DNA from: an uncultured Collinsella sp.
GTDB lineage: Bacteria; Actinomycetota; Coriobacteriia; Coriobacteriales; Coriobacteriaceae
Length of the DNA: 18,287 bases
Assembly: GCA_900552425.1 (NCBI GenBank)
Contig: URZR01000013.1
Coordinates: 1-18,287 of the forward strand
Direction: 5' to 3'
Below the pieces are notes generated by a model that had not been told where the DNA came from, did no database searches, and saw only the letters and a program-made list of their open reading frames with translations. Every line of letters starts with the position of its first letter. The stretch's first letter is position 1. This document shows, piece after piece, positions 7,114-14,684 of this stretch. Made by a program: the position numbers and the translations under genes.

Positions 7114-9213
7114 TTAGGCGTTCTTGCTCATGACCTCGTCCACGATGGACTTGGGCGCGGGCTCATAAGAGTCGAACTGCATCGTGTAGGATGCACGGCC
7201 CTGGGTCTGGGAGCGAAGGTCGGTAGCGTAACCGAACATCTCGCCCAGCGGCACCTTGGCACGGATGAGCTTGCTGTTCTTGCGATCCTCCATGCCCTCG
7301 ATCTTGCCGCGGCGACCGGAGAGGTTGCCCATAACGTCGCCCATGTACTGCTCGGGGGTCTCGACCTCGACAGCCATGATCGGCTCGAGCAGCTGCGGAT
7401 CGGACTTCTTGAGAGCGTCCTTGATAGCCATGGAACCGGCGATCTTGAAGGCGGCCTCGGAGGAGTCGACCTCGTGGTAAGAACCGTCGAACAGGGTGAC
7501 CTTAACGTCGAGGACCGGGAAGCCGGCGATAACACCGGTGTTCAGGGCCTCCTGGATGCCCTTGTCGATGGACGGGATGTACTCCTTGGGCACGACGCCG
7601 CCGACGATAGCGTTGACGAACTCGTAGCCGAAGCCCTCCTCCATCTTCTCGAGCTTGATGACGGCGTGGCCGTACTGACCGCGACCGCCGGACTGACGGA
7701 CGAACTTGCCCTCAGCCTTCTCGACGTCGTGACCGGCGGTCTCGCGGTAGGCAACCTGGGGCTTACCGACGTTAGCGTCAACCTTGAACTCGCGGAGCAG
7801 ACGGTCGACGATGATCTCGAGGTGCAGCTCGCCCATGCCGGCGATGATGGTCTGGCCGGTCTCGTGGTTGGTGGACACCTGGAAGGTCGGGTCCTCCTCG
7901 GCGAGCTTGGTCAGAGCCAGGGACATCTTGTCCTGCTCGGCCTTGGTCTTGGGCTCGATGGCAACGTCAATAACGGGCTTAGCGAACTCGATCTTCTCGA
8001 GGACGATCTCCTTGCCCTCGGCGCACAGGGTGTCACCGGTGGTGGAGTTCTTGAAGCCGACGCAAGCGACGATGTCGCCGGCGGCAGCGTCGTCACGGTC
8101 GATACGCTCGGCGGCGTTCATCTCGAGGATGCGGCCGAGGCGCTCGCGCTGACCGTTGGAAGCGTTGACAACGTAGGAGCCGGACTCGGCGCGGCCGGAG
8201 TAAACGCGGACGTAGGTGAGCTTACCGACGAACGGGTCGGTCATGATCTTGAAGACCAGGCCGGAGAAGGGCTCGTCGAAGGAAGGATGACGCTGGATCT
8301 CCTCGCCGGTGTCCGGATCGGTACCGGTGACGGCCTCGACGTCAAGCGGGCTGGGCAGGTAGTCGACGACAGCGTCGAGCAGCTCCTGAACGCCCTTGTT
8401 CTTGTAGGCGGAACCCACGAAGACGAGGTTGAGCTCGTTGGCCAGAACGCCCTTGCGCAGAGCAGCCTTGAGCTCCTCGACGGTGAAGTCCTCCTCCATG
8501 AGGATCTTCTCCATGAGCTCGTCGTCAAAGCTGGCAGCAGCGTCGAGGAGCTCCTCGCGCTTGGTGGCAGCGATGTCGGCGAACTCAGCCGGGATCTCGT
8601 CCATCGGCTCGGGGTAGGTCATACCCTTCTCGTCGGCCTTGAAGTCCCATGCAGTCATGGTGACCAGGTCGATGACGCCCCAGAAGTTGTCCTCGGCGCC
8701 CATCGGGACCTGAGCGGCCACGGCGTTGGCGTCGAGACGATCCTTCATGGTCTCGATAGCGTTGAAGAAGTCAGCGCCCACGCGGTCATACTTGTTGATG
8801 AAGGCGATGCGGGGGACGTTGAAGGTAGAAGCCTGACGCCAAACGGTCTCAGACTGGGGCTGAACGCCGGCAACGGCGTCGAAGACGGCGACAGCGCCAT
8901 CGAGGACGCGCAGGCAGCGCTCGACCTCGGCGGTGAAGTCAACGTGGCCCGGGGTGTCGATGATCTGGATGCGGTAGTCCTTGCCGTCCTTGTTCCAGAA
9001 GCACGTGGTAGCAGCGGAGGTAATGGTTACGCCGCGCTCCTGCTCCTGAACCATCCAGTCCATGGTGGCAGCGCCCTCATGGACCTCACCGATCTTGTGG
9101 GTCTTACCGGTGTAGTAAAGAATACGCTCGGTCGTGGTGGTCTTACCGGCATCGATGTGGGCCATGATGCCGATGTTACGGGTATCGGAAAGCTTGTACT
9201 TAGGCTTAGCCAT
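7114..9213 (-). CDS. fusA: Elongation factor G (FusA)
   Basis: EF-G is the GTPase that drives translocation on the ribosome and helps ribosome recycling. The 699-residue length is normal. The GTPase motifs are AHIDAGKT (18-25), DTPGH (86-90) and NKYD (140-143); the last fits the NKxD rule but has Tyr where Met is common. The domain II-V regions are intact to the C-terminal SYEPAPKSIVDEVMSKNA. AAGGA lies 6 nt before the ATG. It lies 19 nt after rpsG and is followed by rpsJ; tuf, which often comes next in str operons, is absent. A very long reading frame on the opposite strand is a codon-bias shadow. Confidence 0.97.
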   Translation of the reverse strand: MAKPKYKLSDTRNIGIMAHIDAGKTTTTERILYYTGKTHKIGEVHEGAATMDWMVQEQERGVTITSAATTCFWNKDGKDYRIQIIDTPGHVDFTAEVERCLRVLDGAVAVFDAVAGVQPQSETVWRQASTFNVPRIAFINKYDRVGADFFNAIETMKDRLDANAVAAQVPMGAEDNFWGVIDLVTMTAWDFKADEKGMTYPEPMDEIPAEFADIAATKREELLDAAASFDDELMEKILMEEDFTVEELKAALRKGVLANELNLVFVGSAYKNKGVQELLDAVVDYLPSPLDVEAVTGTDPDTGEEIQRHPSFDEPFSGLVFKIMTDPFVGKLTYVRVYSGRAESGSYVVNASNGQRERLGRILEMNAAERIDRDDAAAGDIVACVGFKNSTTGDTLCAEGKEIVLEKIEFAKPVIDVAIEPKTKAEQDKMSLALTKLAEEDPTFQVSTNHETGQTIIAGMGELHLEIIVDRLLREFKVDANVGKPQVAYRETAGHDVEKAEGKFVRQSGGRGQYGHAVIKLEKMEEGFGYEFVNAIVGGVVPKEYIPSIDKGIQEALNTGVIAGFPVLDVKVTLFDGSYHEVDSSEAAFKIAGSMAIKDALKKSDPQLLEPIMAVEVETPEQYMGDVMGNLSGRRGKIEGMEDRKNSKLIRAKVPLGEMFGYATDLRSQTQGRASYTMQFDSYEPAPKSIVDEVMSKNA

Positions 9214-9232
9214 GTTAGTTCCTTACCTTAAC

Positions 9233-9706
9233 TTACCAACGATAGTGAGAGAACGCGCGGTTGGCCTCGGCCATCTTGAAGACGTCCTCACGCTTCTTCA
9301 CGGAAGCGCCAACGCCGTTGGAGGCATCGAGAATCTCGTTAGCGAGACGCTCGGCCATGGTCTTCTCCTTGCGAGCACGCGAGAAGTTGACGATCCAGCG
9401 GATACCCAGAGCGGTGGAACGACGGGAGTTGACCTCCATCGGGACCTGATAGGTAGCGCCACCGACACGCTTGGGCTTAACCTCGAGCGTGGGCTTGACG
9501 TTGTCCATAGCCTTCTTGAAGGTAGCGAGAGCGTCGCCACCCTCGGACTTCTCGGCAACGATCTCGAAAGCGGTGTAAACGATGCGCTCAGCGGTGGCCT
9601 TCTTGCCGTCAAGAAGGACCTTGTTGATGAGCTGAGTCACCAGGCGGTTGTTGTAAACGGCGTCAGGCTGAACCTCACGACGATTAGCTGCTGCACGACG
9701 CGGCAT
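9233..9706 (-). CDS. rpsG: 30S ribosomal protein S7 (RpsG)
   Basis: S7 nucleates assembly of the 30S head and contacts the E site. The 157-residue protein starts MPRRAAANRREVQPD and shows the family segments NNRLVTQLINKVLLDGKK, GGATYQVPMEV and MAERLANEILDA, ending in AEANRAFSHYRW. AAGGAG lies close before the ATG. It sits between rpsL (73 nt gap) and fusA (19 nt gap), the classical str order. Confidence 0.97.
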   Translation of the reverse strand: MPRRAAANRREVQPDAVYNNRLVTQLINKVLLDGKKATAERIVYTAFEIVAEKSEGGDALATFKKAMDNVKPTLEVKPKRVGGATYQVPMEVNSRRSTALGIRWIVNFSRARKEKTMAERLANEILDASNGVGASVKKREDVFKMAEANRAFSHYRW

Positions 9707-9779
9707 GTGAAATCTCCTTAAGTGTCTACCGTGCGGCCCTTAGGCGGCACACGGCGAAAGTATCAAAACGTTATCTGGC

Positions 9780-10157
9780 TTATTTGGCCTTGGGGCGCTT
9801 AGCACCGTACTTGGAACGGGCCTGCATACGGTTCTGGACCGGAGCAGCGTCGTAGGCGCCACGGATGACGTGATAACGGACACCAGGGAGGTCACGGACA
9901 CGACCGCCGCGGACGAGCACGATGGAGTGCTCCTGCAGGTTGTGGCCCTCACCCGGGATGTAAGCAGTAACTTCGATGCCGTTGACAAGGCGAACACGGG
10001 CAACCTTACGAAGAGCCGAGTTCGGCTTCTTGGGGCTCGTGGTGAAGACGCGGGTGCACACGCCGCGCTTCTGGGAGTTGTGCTGCAGAGCAGCGTTCTT
10101 GGACTTCTTGGGCACGGAACGACGGCCCTGGCGAACCAGCTGGTTAATAGTAGGCAA
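9780..10157 (-). CDS. rpsL: 30S ribosomal protein S12 (RpsL), Arg at position 88
   Basis: S12 lies at the decoding centre and controls translational accuracy. The 125-residue protein has the conserved TTSPKKPNSALRK and GEGHNLQEHS segments. Position 43, the classical streptomycin site, is Lys as in sensitive bacteria. Position 88 in RGGRVRDLPGVRYH is Arg (CGT codon) instead of the usual Lys. The start codon is TTG, with AAGGAG 6 nt upstream and the family N-terminus MPTINQLVRQGR following; no ATG alternative exists. It is the first gene of the operon, with a consensus-like promoter about 95 nt upstream of the start and a small GGGG/CCCC hairpin in the leader at 10215-10229. Confidence 0.97.
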   Translation of the reverse strand: MPTINQLVRQGRRSVPKKSKNAALQHNSQKRGVCTRVFTTSPKKPNSALRKVARVRLVNGIEVTAYIPGEGHNLQEHSIVLVRGGRVRDLPGVRYHVIRGAYDAAPVQNRMQARSKYGAKRPKAK

Positions 10158-10250
10158 AGCGTACTCCTTCTCGAATGATTCCAGCTTTCTGTAAAGTGCA
10201 ACGGCTTGAATCGAGGGGTCAGCATCCCCCTACGAAACACGCAGTTCGAT

Positions 10251-10279
10251 AGGATACGTGCCGTTAGCTGTGCCGTCAA
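10251..10279 (-). promoter_or_regulatory. rpsL: Sigma-70-type promoter of the rpsL operon
   Basis: On the minus strand TTGACG (10274-10279) and TATCCT (10251-10256) are separated by exactly 17 nt. The predicted transcript has a leader of roughly 85 nt before the TTG start of rpsL. Confidence 0.75.
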
Positions 10280-10384
10280 CAGACCACGCCGCCTGGCGTA
10301 TCCCAAAATAGCCATATTTCCGCAAAGCCTCCATAAAAGGAATCCCCGCCTGTGCGCAAGTGCCCATTCCAGCCCTCCATGTAA

Positions 10385-10420
10385 CGCAAAAATGGCCGCT
10401 TCCTCTAGCAGGAAGCGGCC
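10385..10420 (-). terminator. Rho-independent terminator after the anti-sigma-like gene
   Basis: A perfect 11-bp stem (GGCCGCTTCCT at 10394-10404 with AGGAAGCGGCC at 10410-10420, loop of 5 nt) is followed on the minus strand by ATTTTTGCG. It begins 7 nt after the stop of the gene at 10427-11503 and insulates the sigma operon from rpsL. Confidence 0.88.
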
Positions 10421-10426
10421 TAGACC

Positions 10427-11503
10427 TTACGAATAGACGATGGTAAAGGGTACTTCTGTTTCGGTCTCTCCTGTTGATGTGCATCTCGTGCCCTCGAGGG
10501 TCACCGAGACCACTTGATCGACATTGATCAGTTTTGTCGGAACCCAGATGTTCTCTCCGCTATTGCGCGCCATCGAAACATAGAAATTGTACGCCCCTGC
10601 GTCGTCATCTTCGATAATCTGCTCCGATCCATCCTTGTAGCTGACGGTCAGTTTATGATCAACTGCTTCATAGCCCAGATCATCGATGTGCGTCTGGATG
10701 GAAAACGGGCTGATCTCGAGAGGCGAGTCGTCGGAGCGGAGCTCCTTTGTATCGACGTGCGCTCCGACGTTAAACTCTGGCGTCGATACCTCGATCACCT
10801 TCGCATCCTCACCTTTGCCCTCCGTCCAACTGATATTCCAGGTGACCGCATGTCGTAAATCTCGATCGCGATTCCAAGATGCAAAGTACATCGTGCCGTT
10901 AATGACCGTGTCGCTTGATGTGTCTTTATCAATGGTGCAGCGTGTATCAGCCCATTCCTCGCCGAAGTTCATGCTGGGTGTACTGACGCCCCCTTCTTCT
11001 TCACCATAGAGAACAAGTTCGCCAAGCTCTGCCGCCGGCTTGTAGTAGCTAACGCCATTCGGATTGGACAATGTAAACGTCACAGCACCGCAACCGTTCT
11101 CGTCGATTGCCATCTCATGAATGTCGAGCGTATAGCCGTTGCCCTCGACGGACAGATTGACCTTCTGGACTGCACCCTCCAGGCTTTGGGGCGCGATACC
11201 ATCACCAAACTCTCTGGTGTAGGTATATTTCGTCCCCGACGAGCCGCCATTTGTCCAGGTAACGGACTCTCCGTTGCCATGGTTTCCCCAGGCAGAGGCA
11301 AAATAACTGGAATTGACAACAGCGTAGGCGACCCCTCCGGTCGCCAGCACTCCGGCAAGACATCCGATTACGGCAACATACAGAGGCTTCGCGTGACCCT
11401 TTCGGCGAAGCGGCTCGCCAGCAGCGGCATAAAGAACACGGTCAGCAAGATCGCTATCGGCTTGGACGGACTCGAAGGCCTGCTTGATCTGGTTGGATTT
11501 CAC
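10427..11503 (-). CDS. Membrane-anchored probable anti-sigma factor
   Basis: This 358-residue protein has a short cytoplasmic N-terminus (1-40, MKSNQIKQAFESVQADSDLA), one transmembrane segment at about 41-63, and a large extracytoplasmic beta-rich domain. The layout matches single-pass anti-sigma factors of the DUF4179/RsiV-like kind that are encoded beside ECF sigma genes; I infer the family from architecture and neighbourhood only. The N-terminal part would hold the sigma factor at the membrane and the outer domain would sense an envelope signal. The start is GTG, preceded by a GAGGAGGG site about 5 nt away. It overlaps the end of the sigma gene by 50 nt, so the two are translationally linked. 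The ligand or stress cannot be read from the sequence. No zinc-binding anti-sigma motif (HxxxCxxC) is present. Confidence 0.7.
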   Translation of the reverse strand: MKSNQIKQAFESVQADSDLADRVLYAAAGEPLRRKGHAKPLYVAVIGCLAGVLATGGVAYAVVNSSYFASAWGNHGNGESVTWTNGGSSGTKYTYTREFGDGIAPQSLEGAVQKVNLSVEGNGYTLDIHEMAIDENGCGAVTFTLSNPNGVSYYKPAAELGELVLYGEEEGGVSTPSMNFGEEWADTRCTIDKDTSSDTVINGTMYFASWNRDRDLRHAVTWNISWTEGKGEDAKVIEVSTPEFNVGAHVDTKELRSDDSPLEISPFSIQTHIDDLGYEAVDHKLTVSYKDGSEQIIEDDDAGAYNFYVSMARNSGENIWVPTKLINVDQVVSVTLEGTRCTSTGETETEVPFTIVYS

Positions 11504-11972
11504 GGTCGCCCTCCTCTAGGATGAACTTGAGCTTCGATCTGCCGCGAGCTAAACGCGTTCGAACGGTCGCGGCTGGCACATGCAGTAACTCGGCAATTTC
11601 TGAAGTCGAGAAGCCCAGATAGTAATAGAGCACGATGGAGATACGGAATCGTTCCGGAAGCCGCATGACGTCTAATAGGACGGCCTTGGTCTCGTCCTGC
11701 GCCGTCAAGAGCGAATCGGTCAGACTTTCAATATCCTCCACGCGCCTCCACGGCTTTCGAAAGAGAGATTTGCATTCATTGATCGTGACCCGGATGAGCC
11801 ATCGACGAAGATGCTCCCAGCTTTCAAAATGCGTATCGCTTTTGAGTAACTTTAGAAAGACGTCTTGAGCGACATCGTCGGCGTCAGCGCGATCACGCAG
11901 ATACGTCAAGGCGATTCGGAACACGACATCTCGGTGATCCTCGACCGCCTGTCTAAAAGCTTGTTCTTCCAT
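11454..11972 (-). CDS. ECF-family RNA polymerase sigma factor
   Basis: This 172-residue protein has the two-domain layout of ECF sigma factors. Region 2 runs from about 13 to 75 (DVVFRIALTYLRDRADADDVAQDVFLK-type core promoter-melting segment, then WLIRVTINECKSLFRK), and region 4 from about 105 to 150 with the helix-turn-helix GFSTSEIAELLHVPAATVRT. The frame is open far upstream, but ATG 11972 is preceded by a strong GGGAGGTGATT site and gives the normal N-terminus. Its 3' end overlaps the downstream membrane protein gene by 50 nt. A sigma-W-like promoter 51-77 nt upstream of the start suggests it transcribes its own operon. The extra basic tail after residue 155 is within the overlap. Confidence 0.9.
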   Translation of the reverse strand: MEEQAFRQAVEDHRDVVFRIALTYLRDRADADDVAQDVFLKLLKSDTHFESWEHLRRWLIRVTINECKSLFRKPWRRVEDIESLTDSLLTAQDETKAVLLDVMRLPERFRISIVLYYYLGFSTSEIAELLHVPAATVRTRLARGRSKLKFILEEGDREIQPDQAGLRVRPSR

Positions 11973-12022
11973 AATCACCTCCCGGTGACACTGATGGTTC
12001 TTGATGGGGCCCTCACCATAGA

Positions 12023-12049
12023 TACGCTTTGACCAAACGGAATGTTTCA
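12023..12049 (-). promoter_or_regulatory. ECF-type (sigma-W-like) promoter of the sigma operon
   Basis: Minus-strand TGAAAC (12044-12049) and CGTA (12023-12026) are 17 nt apart, matching the Bacillus sigma-W class consensus TGAAAC-N16/17-CGTA. It lies in the 305-bp spacer before the sigma gene (11973-12277). The rest of that spacer holds the dapH-side terminator and hairpin and no other recognisable element. Confidence 0.5.
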
Positions 12050-12163
12050 AATTCAAGCAGGAAAAACTACCAAAATAAACCTGTCCTTTTTTGCAAGTGA
12101 TCAACGGAACGCAACAAGTTGAGCATACGCAAGCGAGCGGCCCCCAGAGCGTACAAGGTGGCA

Positions 12164-12199
12164 TGAAAAAGGCAGGGCATTGACCTTTTGGTCATGCCC
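12164..12199 (-). terminator. Rho-independent terminator of the lysA-dapH operon
   Basis: Minus-strand GGGCATGACC pairs with GGTCAATGCCC (one bulged A) across an AAAA loop, positions 12199-12175, followed by GCCTTTTTC at 12172-12164. It lies about 80 nt after the dapH stop. Confidence 0.78.
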
Positions 12200-12248
12200 G
12201 ACGATTGAACGTCAGATTGCCGCCTAGGGGCGTTTGCAGCGTCGACCT

Positions 12249-12276
12249 GTTACGCGGTTTGGTAAAACCGCGTAAC
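12249..12276 (-). other. Perfect 12-bp hairpin directly after dapH
   Basis: GTTACGCGGTTT (12249-12260) and AAACCGCGTAAC (12265-12276) form a perfect stem with a 4-nt loop, 1 nt past the dapH stop codon. It lacks a T-tract on the minus strand, so it is not a canonical intrinsic terminator. It may protect the 3' end of the message or be half of a two-step terminator with 12164-12199. Confidence 0.5.
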
Positions 12277-12277
12277 C

Positions 12278-13021
12278 CTACAGCTGGCGCAGGCCCTCCT
12301 CGAGGCCGGTCTTGCTATCGGTCTGGGCGTCACGCATCTTGATGACGCGGGCGGGAACACCGGCCACGACGGCGCCGGCGGGGACGTCCTCGACGCATAC
12401 GGCACCGGCAGCCACGACGGCGCCCTTGCCCACGCGCACGCCCTCCAGGACCACGGCGTTGGCGCCAATCATGACATCATCCTCGATGATGACGGGCGTG
12501 GCGCTCGCGGTGAAGCCGGGGAGCACCGCGTTGCACCGCACCCCCTGCCGGGCATACTGCACGGCGATGTCCTTGGTGAGGAAGTGGATGGCCGCCTTGC
12601 TGACACCATAGGCCGTGCGGCTCAGATCGGGGTAGAGGCCGCCCACGGAGCCGATGTTGATGATGGCGCCCATCATGATGACGGCGCGGTCGCCGATCTC
12701 GACGCGGTCGCGGATGATCGCGCCCGGTTCAATACGGGCGTTGATGCCCTTAAGGTCGAGCATGGGGACGGCGGAGTTGCGGCAGTCGTTCTCCACATCG
12801 TAGTAGTCGATGGAGTCGGCATTGGCATCGAGGATGGCCTTGAGCTCATCCCAGTCGCCAAAGACGGTCTTGCCACGACGACCGCCGTAGACGTGCGCAT
12901 TGCCCCACTGGACCTTCATGCCCGGCTTTTCGCGCACGTACAGTTTGACGGGCGTTTTCTTGGGCGCGGTGGCGATGTAGTCGATAATCTCCTGTGCATC
13001 CATCTCGGCTGCGTTGCTCAT
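12278..13021 (-). CDS. dapH: Chimeric tetrahydrodipicolinate N-acetyltransferase (DapH) with an internal SDR segment
   Basis: DapH acetylates tetrahydrodipicolinate in the acetylase branch of diaminopimelate synthesis. Residues 1-126 are a good DapH match: the N-terminal domain with AQEIIDYIATAPKKTPVK, then VPMLDLKGINARIEPGAIIR and GDRAVIMMGAIINIGSV. Residues about 173-247 are also DapH (SATPVIIEDDVMIGANAVVLEG through VAGVPARVIK to EEGLRQL). Between them, about residues 122-171 read as part of a short-chain dehydrogenase instead of the expected hexapeptide-repeat region. The frame is open throughout and the 247-residue length is close to a normal DapH (about 236). The start has an AAAGGAGAG site. 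As read, two coils of the left-handed beta-helix are lost, so activity is doubtful. The gene follows dapB by 39 nt and ends the operon. Confidence 0.9.
   Translation of the reverse strand: MSNAAEMDAQEIIDYIATAPKKTPVKLYVREKPGMKVQWGNAHVYGGRRGKTVFGDWDELKAILDANADSIDYYDVENDCRNSAVPMLDLKGINARIEPGAIIRDRVEIGDRAVIMMGAIINIGSVGGLYPDLSRTAYGVSKAAIHFLTKDIAVQYARQGVRCNAVLPGFTASATPVIIEDDVMIGANAVVLEGVRVGKGAVVAAGAVCVEDVPAGAVVAGVPARVIKMRDAQTDSKTGLEEGLRQL
12509..12658 (-). other. Short-chain dehydrogenase fragment inserted in frame in dapH
   Basis: The segment encodes NIGSVGGLYPDLSRTAYGVSKAAIHFLTKDI-type sequence and ends NAVLPGFT (residues 122-171). This is the catalytic helix region of a classical SDR: the Tyr138-x3-Lys142 pair, the AIHFLTKDIAVQYARQGVR helix and the NAVLPGF turn. 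The Rossmann glycine motif and the catalytic Ser are absent, so it cannot work as a dehydrogenase alone. The left junction falls at NIGSV, which occurs in both SDR and DapH families, pointing to recombination at shared sequence; the right junction lies between GFT and SATPV. The donor is not the fabG of this window. Confidence 0.85.
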
Positions 13022-13060
13022 TTGCTATCTCTCCTTTGGGTGGATTCGGTTGTTACCTGG

Positions 13061-13801
13061 TTAGGCAAACATGACCTGGTCGAATGTATAGAAGCCGTGC
13101 TCACGGGTGACGAGCTTCTGCGCGGCTGCCAGGGCGCCGTTGACGAAGATCTGGCGGCTCGTGGCGCGATGCGTGAGCGTGACCTCCTCGTCCTGGCCAA
13201 AGAAACTCACCTCGTGCACGCCGGCGACGGTGCCGCCGCGCAGCGAGTGCATACCGATCTCCTTGGGGTCACGCGCGCCGCACATGCCCTCGCGACCGTA
13301 GACGGGGTGGTAGCCTGCCTCGGGCTCAGCTTCGACGATGGCGTCGAGCAGTAGCTTGGCAGTGCCGCTCGGGGCGTCAACCTTTTGGTTGTGGTGCGTC
13401 TCGACGATCTCGCAGTCAAAGCCGGGCAGCTCGCGTGTGGCCCGTGCTACCAGATGACGCAGGGCTGCGATACCGATGGAGTAATTGCCGGAGTGCATGA
13501 CGCGGGTGCTCTGACCCAGCTCGCGCAGGCGGTCCATCTGATCGGGCGTGTAGCCCGTGGTGCCCGAGATCAACGCGGCGCCCGTGCGCTCGACATAGGC
13601 GACAACGGCGTCAAAGGTCGCAACGTTCGAGAAGTCGATGATGACGTCGGATGCCGGGGCGCTTTCGAGCTCGGACAGATCAAAACCGATCTGGGCGACG
13701 ATATCAAAAACGGGCTGACCGGCGGCGTCGACAACGCCCTCGGCGGTGGTGCGGATGAGCGAGCCCATGCGGCCCGTTCCCATAATGACGGTCTTAATCA
13801 A
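13061..13801 (-). CDS. dapB: 4-hydroxy-tetrahydrodipicolinate reductase (DapB)
   Basis: DapB reduces the DapA product to tetrahydrodipicolinate with NAD(P)H. The 246-residue protein has the nucleotide motif MGTGRMG at 7-13, SGTTGYT at 79-85, and the catalytic/substrate signature THHNQKVDAPSGTA at 135-148 with the His pair and Lys140. The start codon is TTG at 13801, with AAGGGGG about 8 nt upstream; starting there gives MIKTVIMGTGRMG as in the family. The TTG overlaps the dapA end (TAA at 13794-13796) by 8 nt, so translation is coupled to the preceding gene. It looks fully intact. Confidence 0.95.
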   Translation of the reverse strand: MIKTVIMGTGRMGSLIRTTAEGVVDAAGQPVFDIVAQIGFDLSELESAPASDVIIDFSNVATFDAVVAYVERTGAALISGTTGYTPDQMDRLRELGQSTRVMHSGNYSIGIAALRHLVARATRELPGFDCEIVETHHNQKVDAPSGTAKLLLDAIVEAEPEAGYHPVYGREGMCGARDPKEIGMHSLRGGTVAGVHEVSFFGQDEEVTLTHRATSRQIFVNGALAAAQKLVTREHGFYTFDQVMFA

Positions 13802-14684
13802 GCAGACCAGCCCCCTTCAGAGCATCGGTAAGTGCGCCGCGCGTGTCGTTGGCCATGGGGCATAGCGGCATGCGGTAGTTTGCCTCGATCATACCCATCT
13901 GAGCAAGCGCTTCCTTGACGGGGATGGGGTTGACCTCGCTAAAGAGGGCATTGATGAGCGGCTGGCCGGCAATTTGGATATCGCGGGCGCGCTCCACGTC
14001 GCCGTCCAGATAGGCGCGGCACATGTCGTGCACGAGCTGCGGCTGAACATCGGCCCACACGCTGATGGTGCCCGAGGCGCCCAGGCTCATGAGCGGCACG
14101 GTGAGCGCATCCTCGCCCGAGTACATGCGGAAGTCGTCGGACAGCAGGTGGGCGATCTTGGCCGCGTAGGCGACGTTGCCCGAGGCTTCCTTGATGCCCA
14201 TGATGTTGGGGTGCGCGGCCAAGCGCTCTACGTTGCGCTCGCTGATGCCGCAGCCGCAGCGGCCGGGGATGTTGTACAGGATGCAGGGGATGTCCACAGC
14301 ATCGGCGACGGTCTTAAAGTGCTGATAGATACCCTCTTCATTGGACTTGTTGTAGTAGGGGGTGATGAGCAGCAGGCCGTCGGCTCCCAAGCCCTGGTAG
14401 GTGAGCGACTTGGTGAGCATCGTCTGCGTGGAGTTGGAGCCCGAGCCGGCGATGACGGGGACGCGTCCTGCAACATGCTTGACCACGGCGGCGACGACGG
14501 AGTTGTCCTCGTCATCGGTCATCGTGGCGCTCTCGCCGGTGGTGCCCAGGGTGAGGATGGCGTCGGTGCCATTTTGCAGGTGGAAATCGATAAGGCGCTC
14601 GAGTGCATCAAAGTCGACGCTGCCGTCCTTTTTAAACGGTGTAACAAGGGCGACGATTGAGCCCTCGAGATTGCGGATGTCCAT
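13794..14684 (-). CDS. dapA: 4-hydroxy-tetrahydrodipicolinate synthase (DapA), alternative stand-alone product of the fused frame
   Basis: DapA condenses pyruvate and aspartate semialdehyde. Started at the internal ATG 14684 the protein is 296 residues, the normal family length, beginning MDIRNLEGSIVALVTPF. Family residues are present: TLGTTGES (45-52), the Tyr in PYYNK, Tyr137 in LYNIPGR, and the Schiff-base Lys165 in GIKEASG. AAGGAG with a 6-nt spacer precedes the ATG, a stronger site than that of lysA itself. It is in frame with lysA with no intervening stop, so both a fused and a free DapA are possible. Confidence 0.85.
   Translation of the reverse strand: MDIRNLEGSIVALVTPFKKDGSVDFDALERLIDFHLQNGTDAILTLGTTGESATMTDDEDNSVVAAVVKHVAGRVPVIAGSGSNSTQTMLTKSLTYQGLGADGLLLITPYYNKSNEEGIYQHFKTVADAVDIPCILYNIPGRCGCGISERNVERLAAHPNIMGIKEASGNVAYAAKIAHLLSDDFRMYSGEDALTVPLMSLGASGTISVWADVQPQLVHDMCRAYLDGDVERARDIQIAGQPLINALFSEVNPIPVKEALAQMGMIEANYRMPLCPMANDTRGALTDALKGAGLLD

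Noticed and set aside
6844..9231. A 795-codon open frame on the plus strand opposite fusA and rpsJ
   Set aside because: It is antisense to EF-G, consists of Leu/Val/Gly/Asp-rich low-information sequence typical of the complement of GC-biased codons, and has no family resemblance.
4688..12235. The 13-mer cctaggggcgttt occurs at 4688-4700 and 12223-12235
   Set aside because: For an 18-kb window a few shared 13-mers are expected by chance on both strands, and the two places have no common function.
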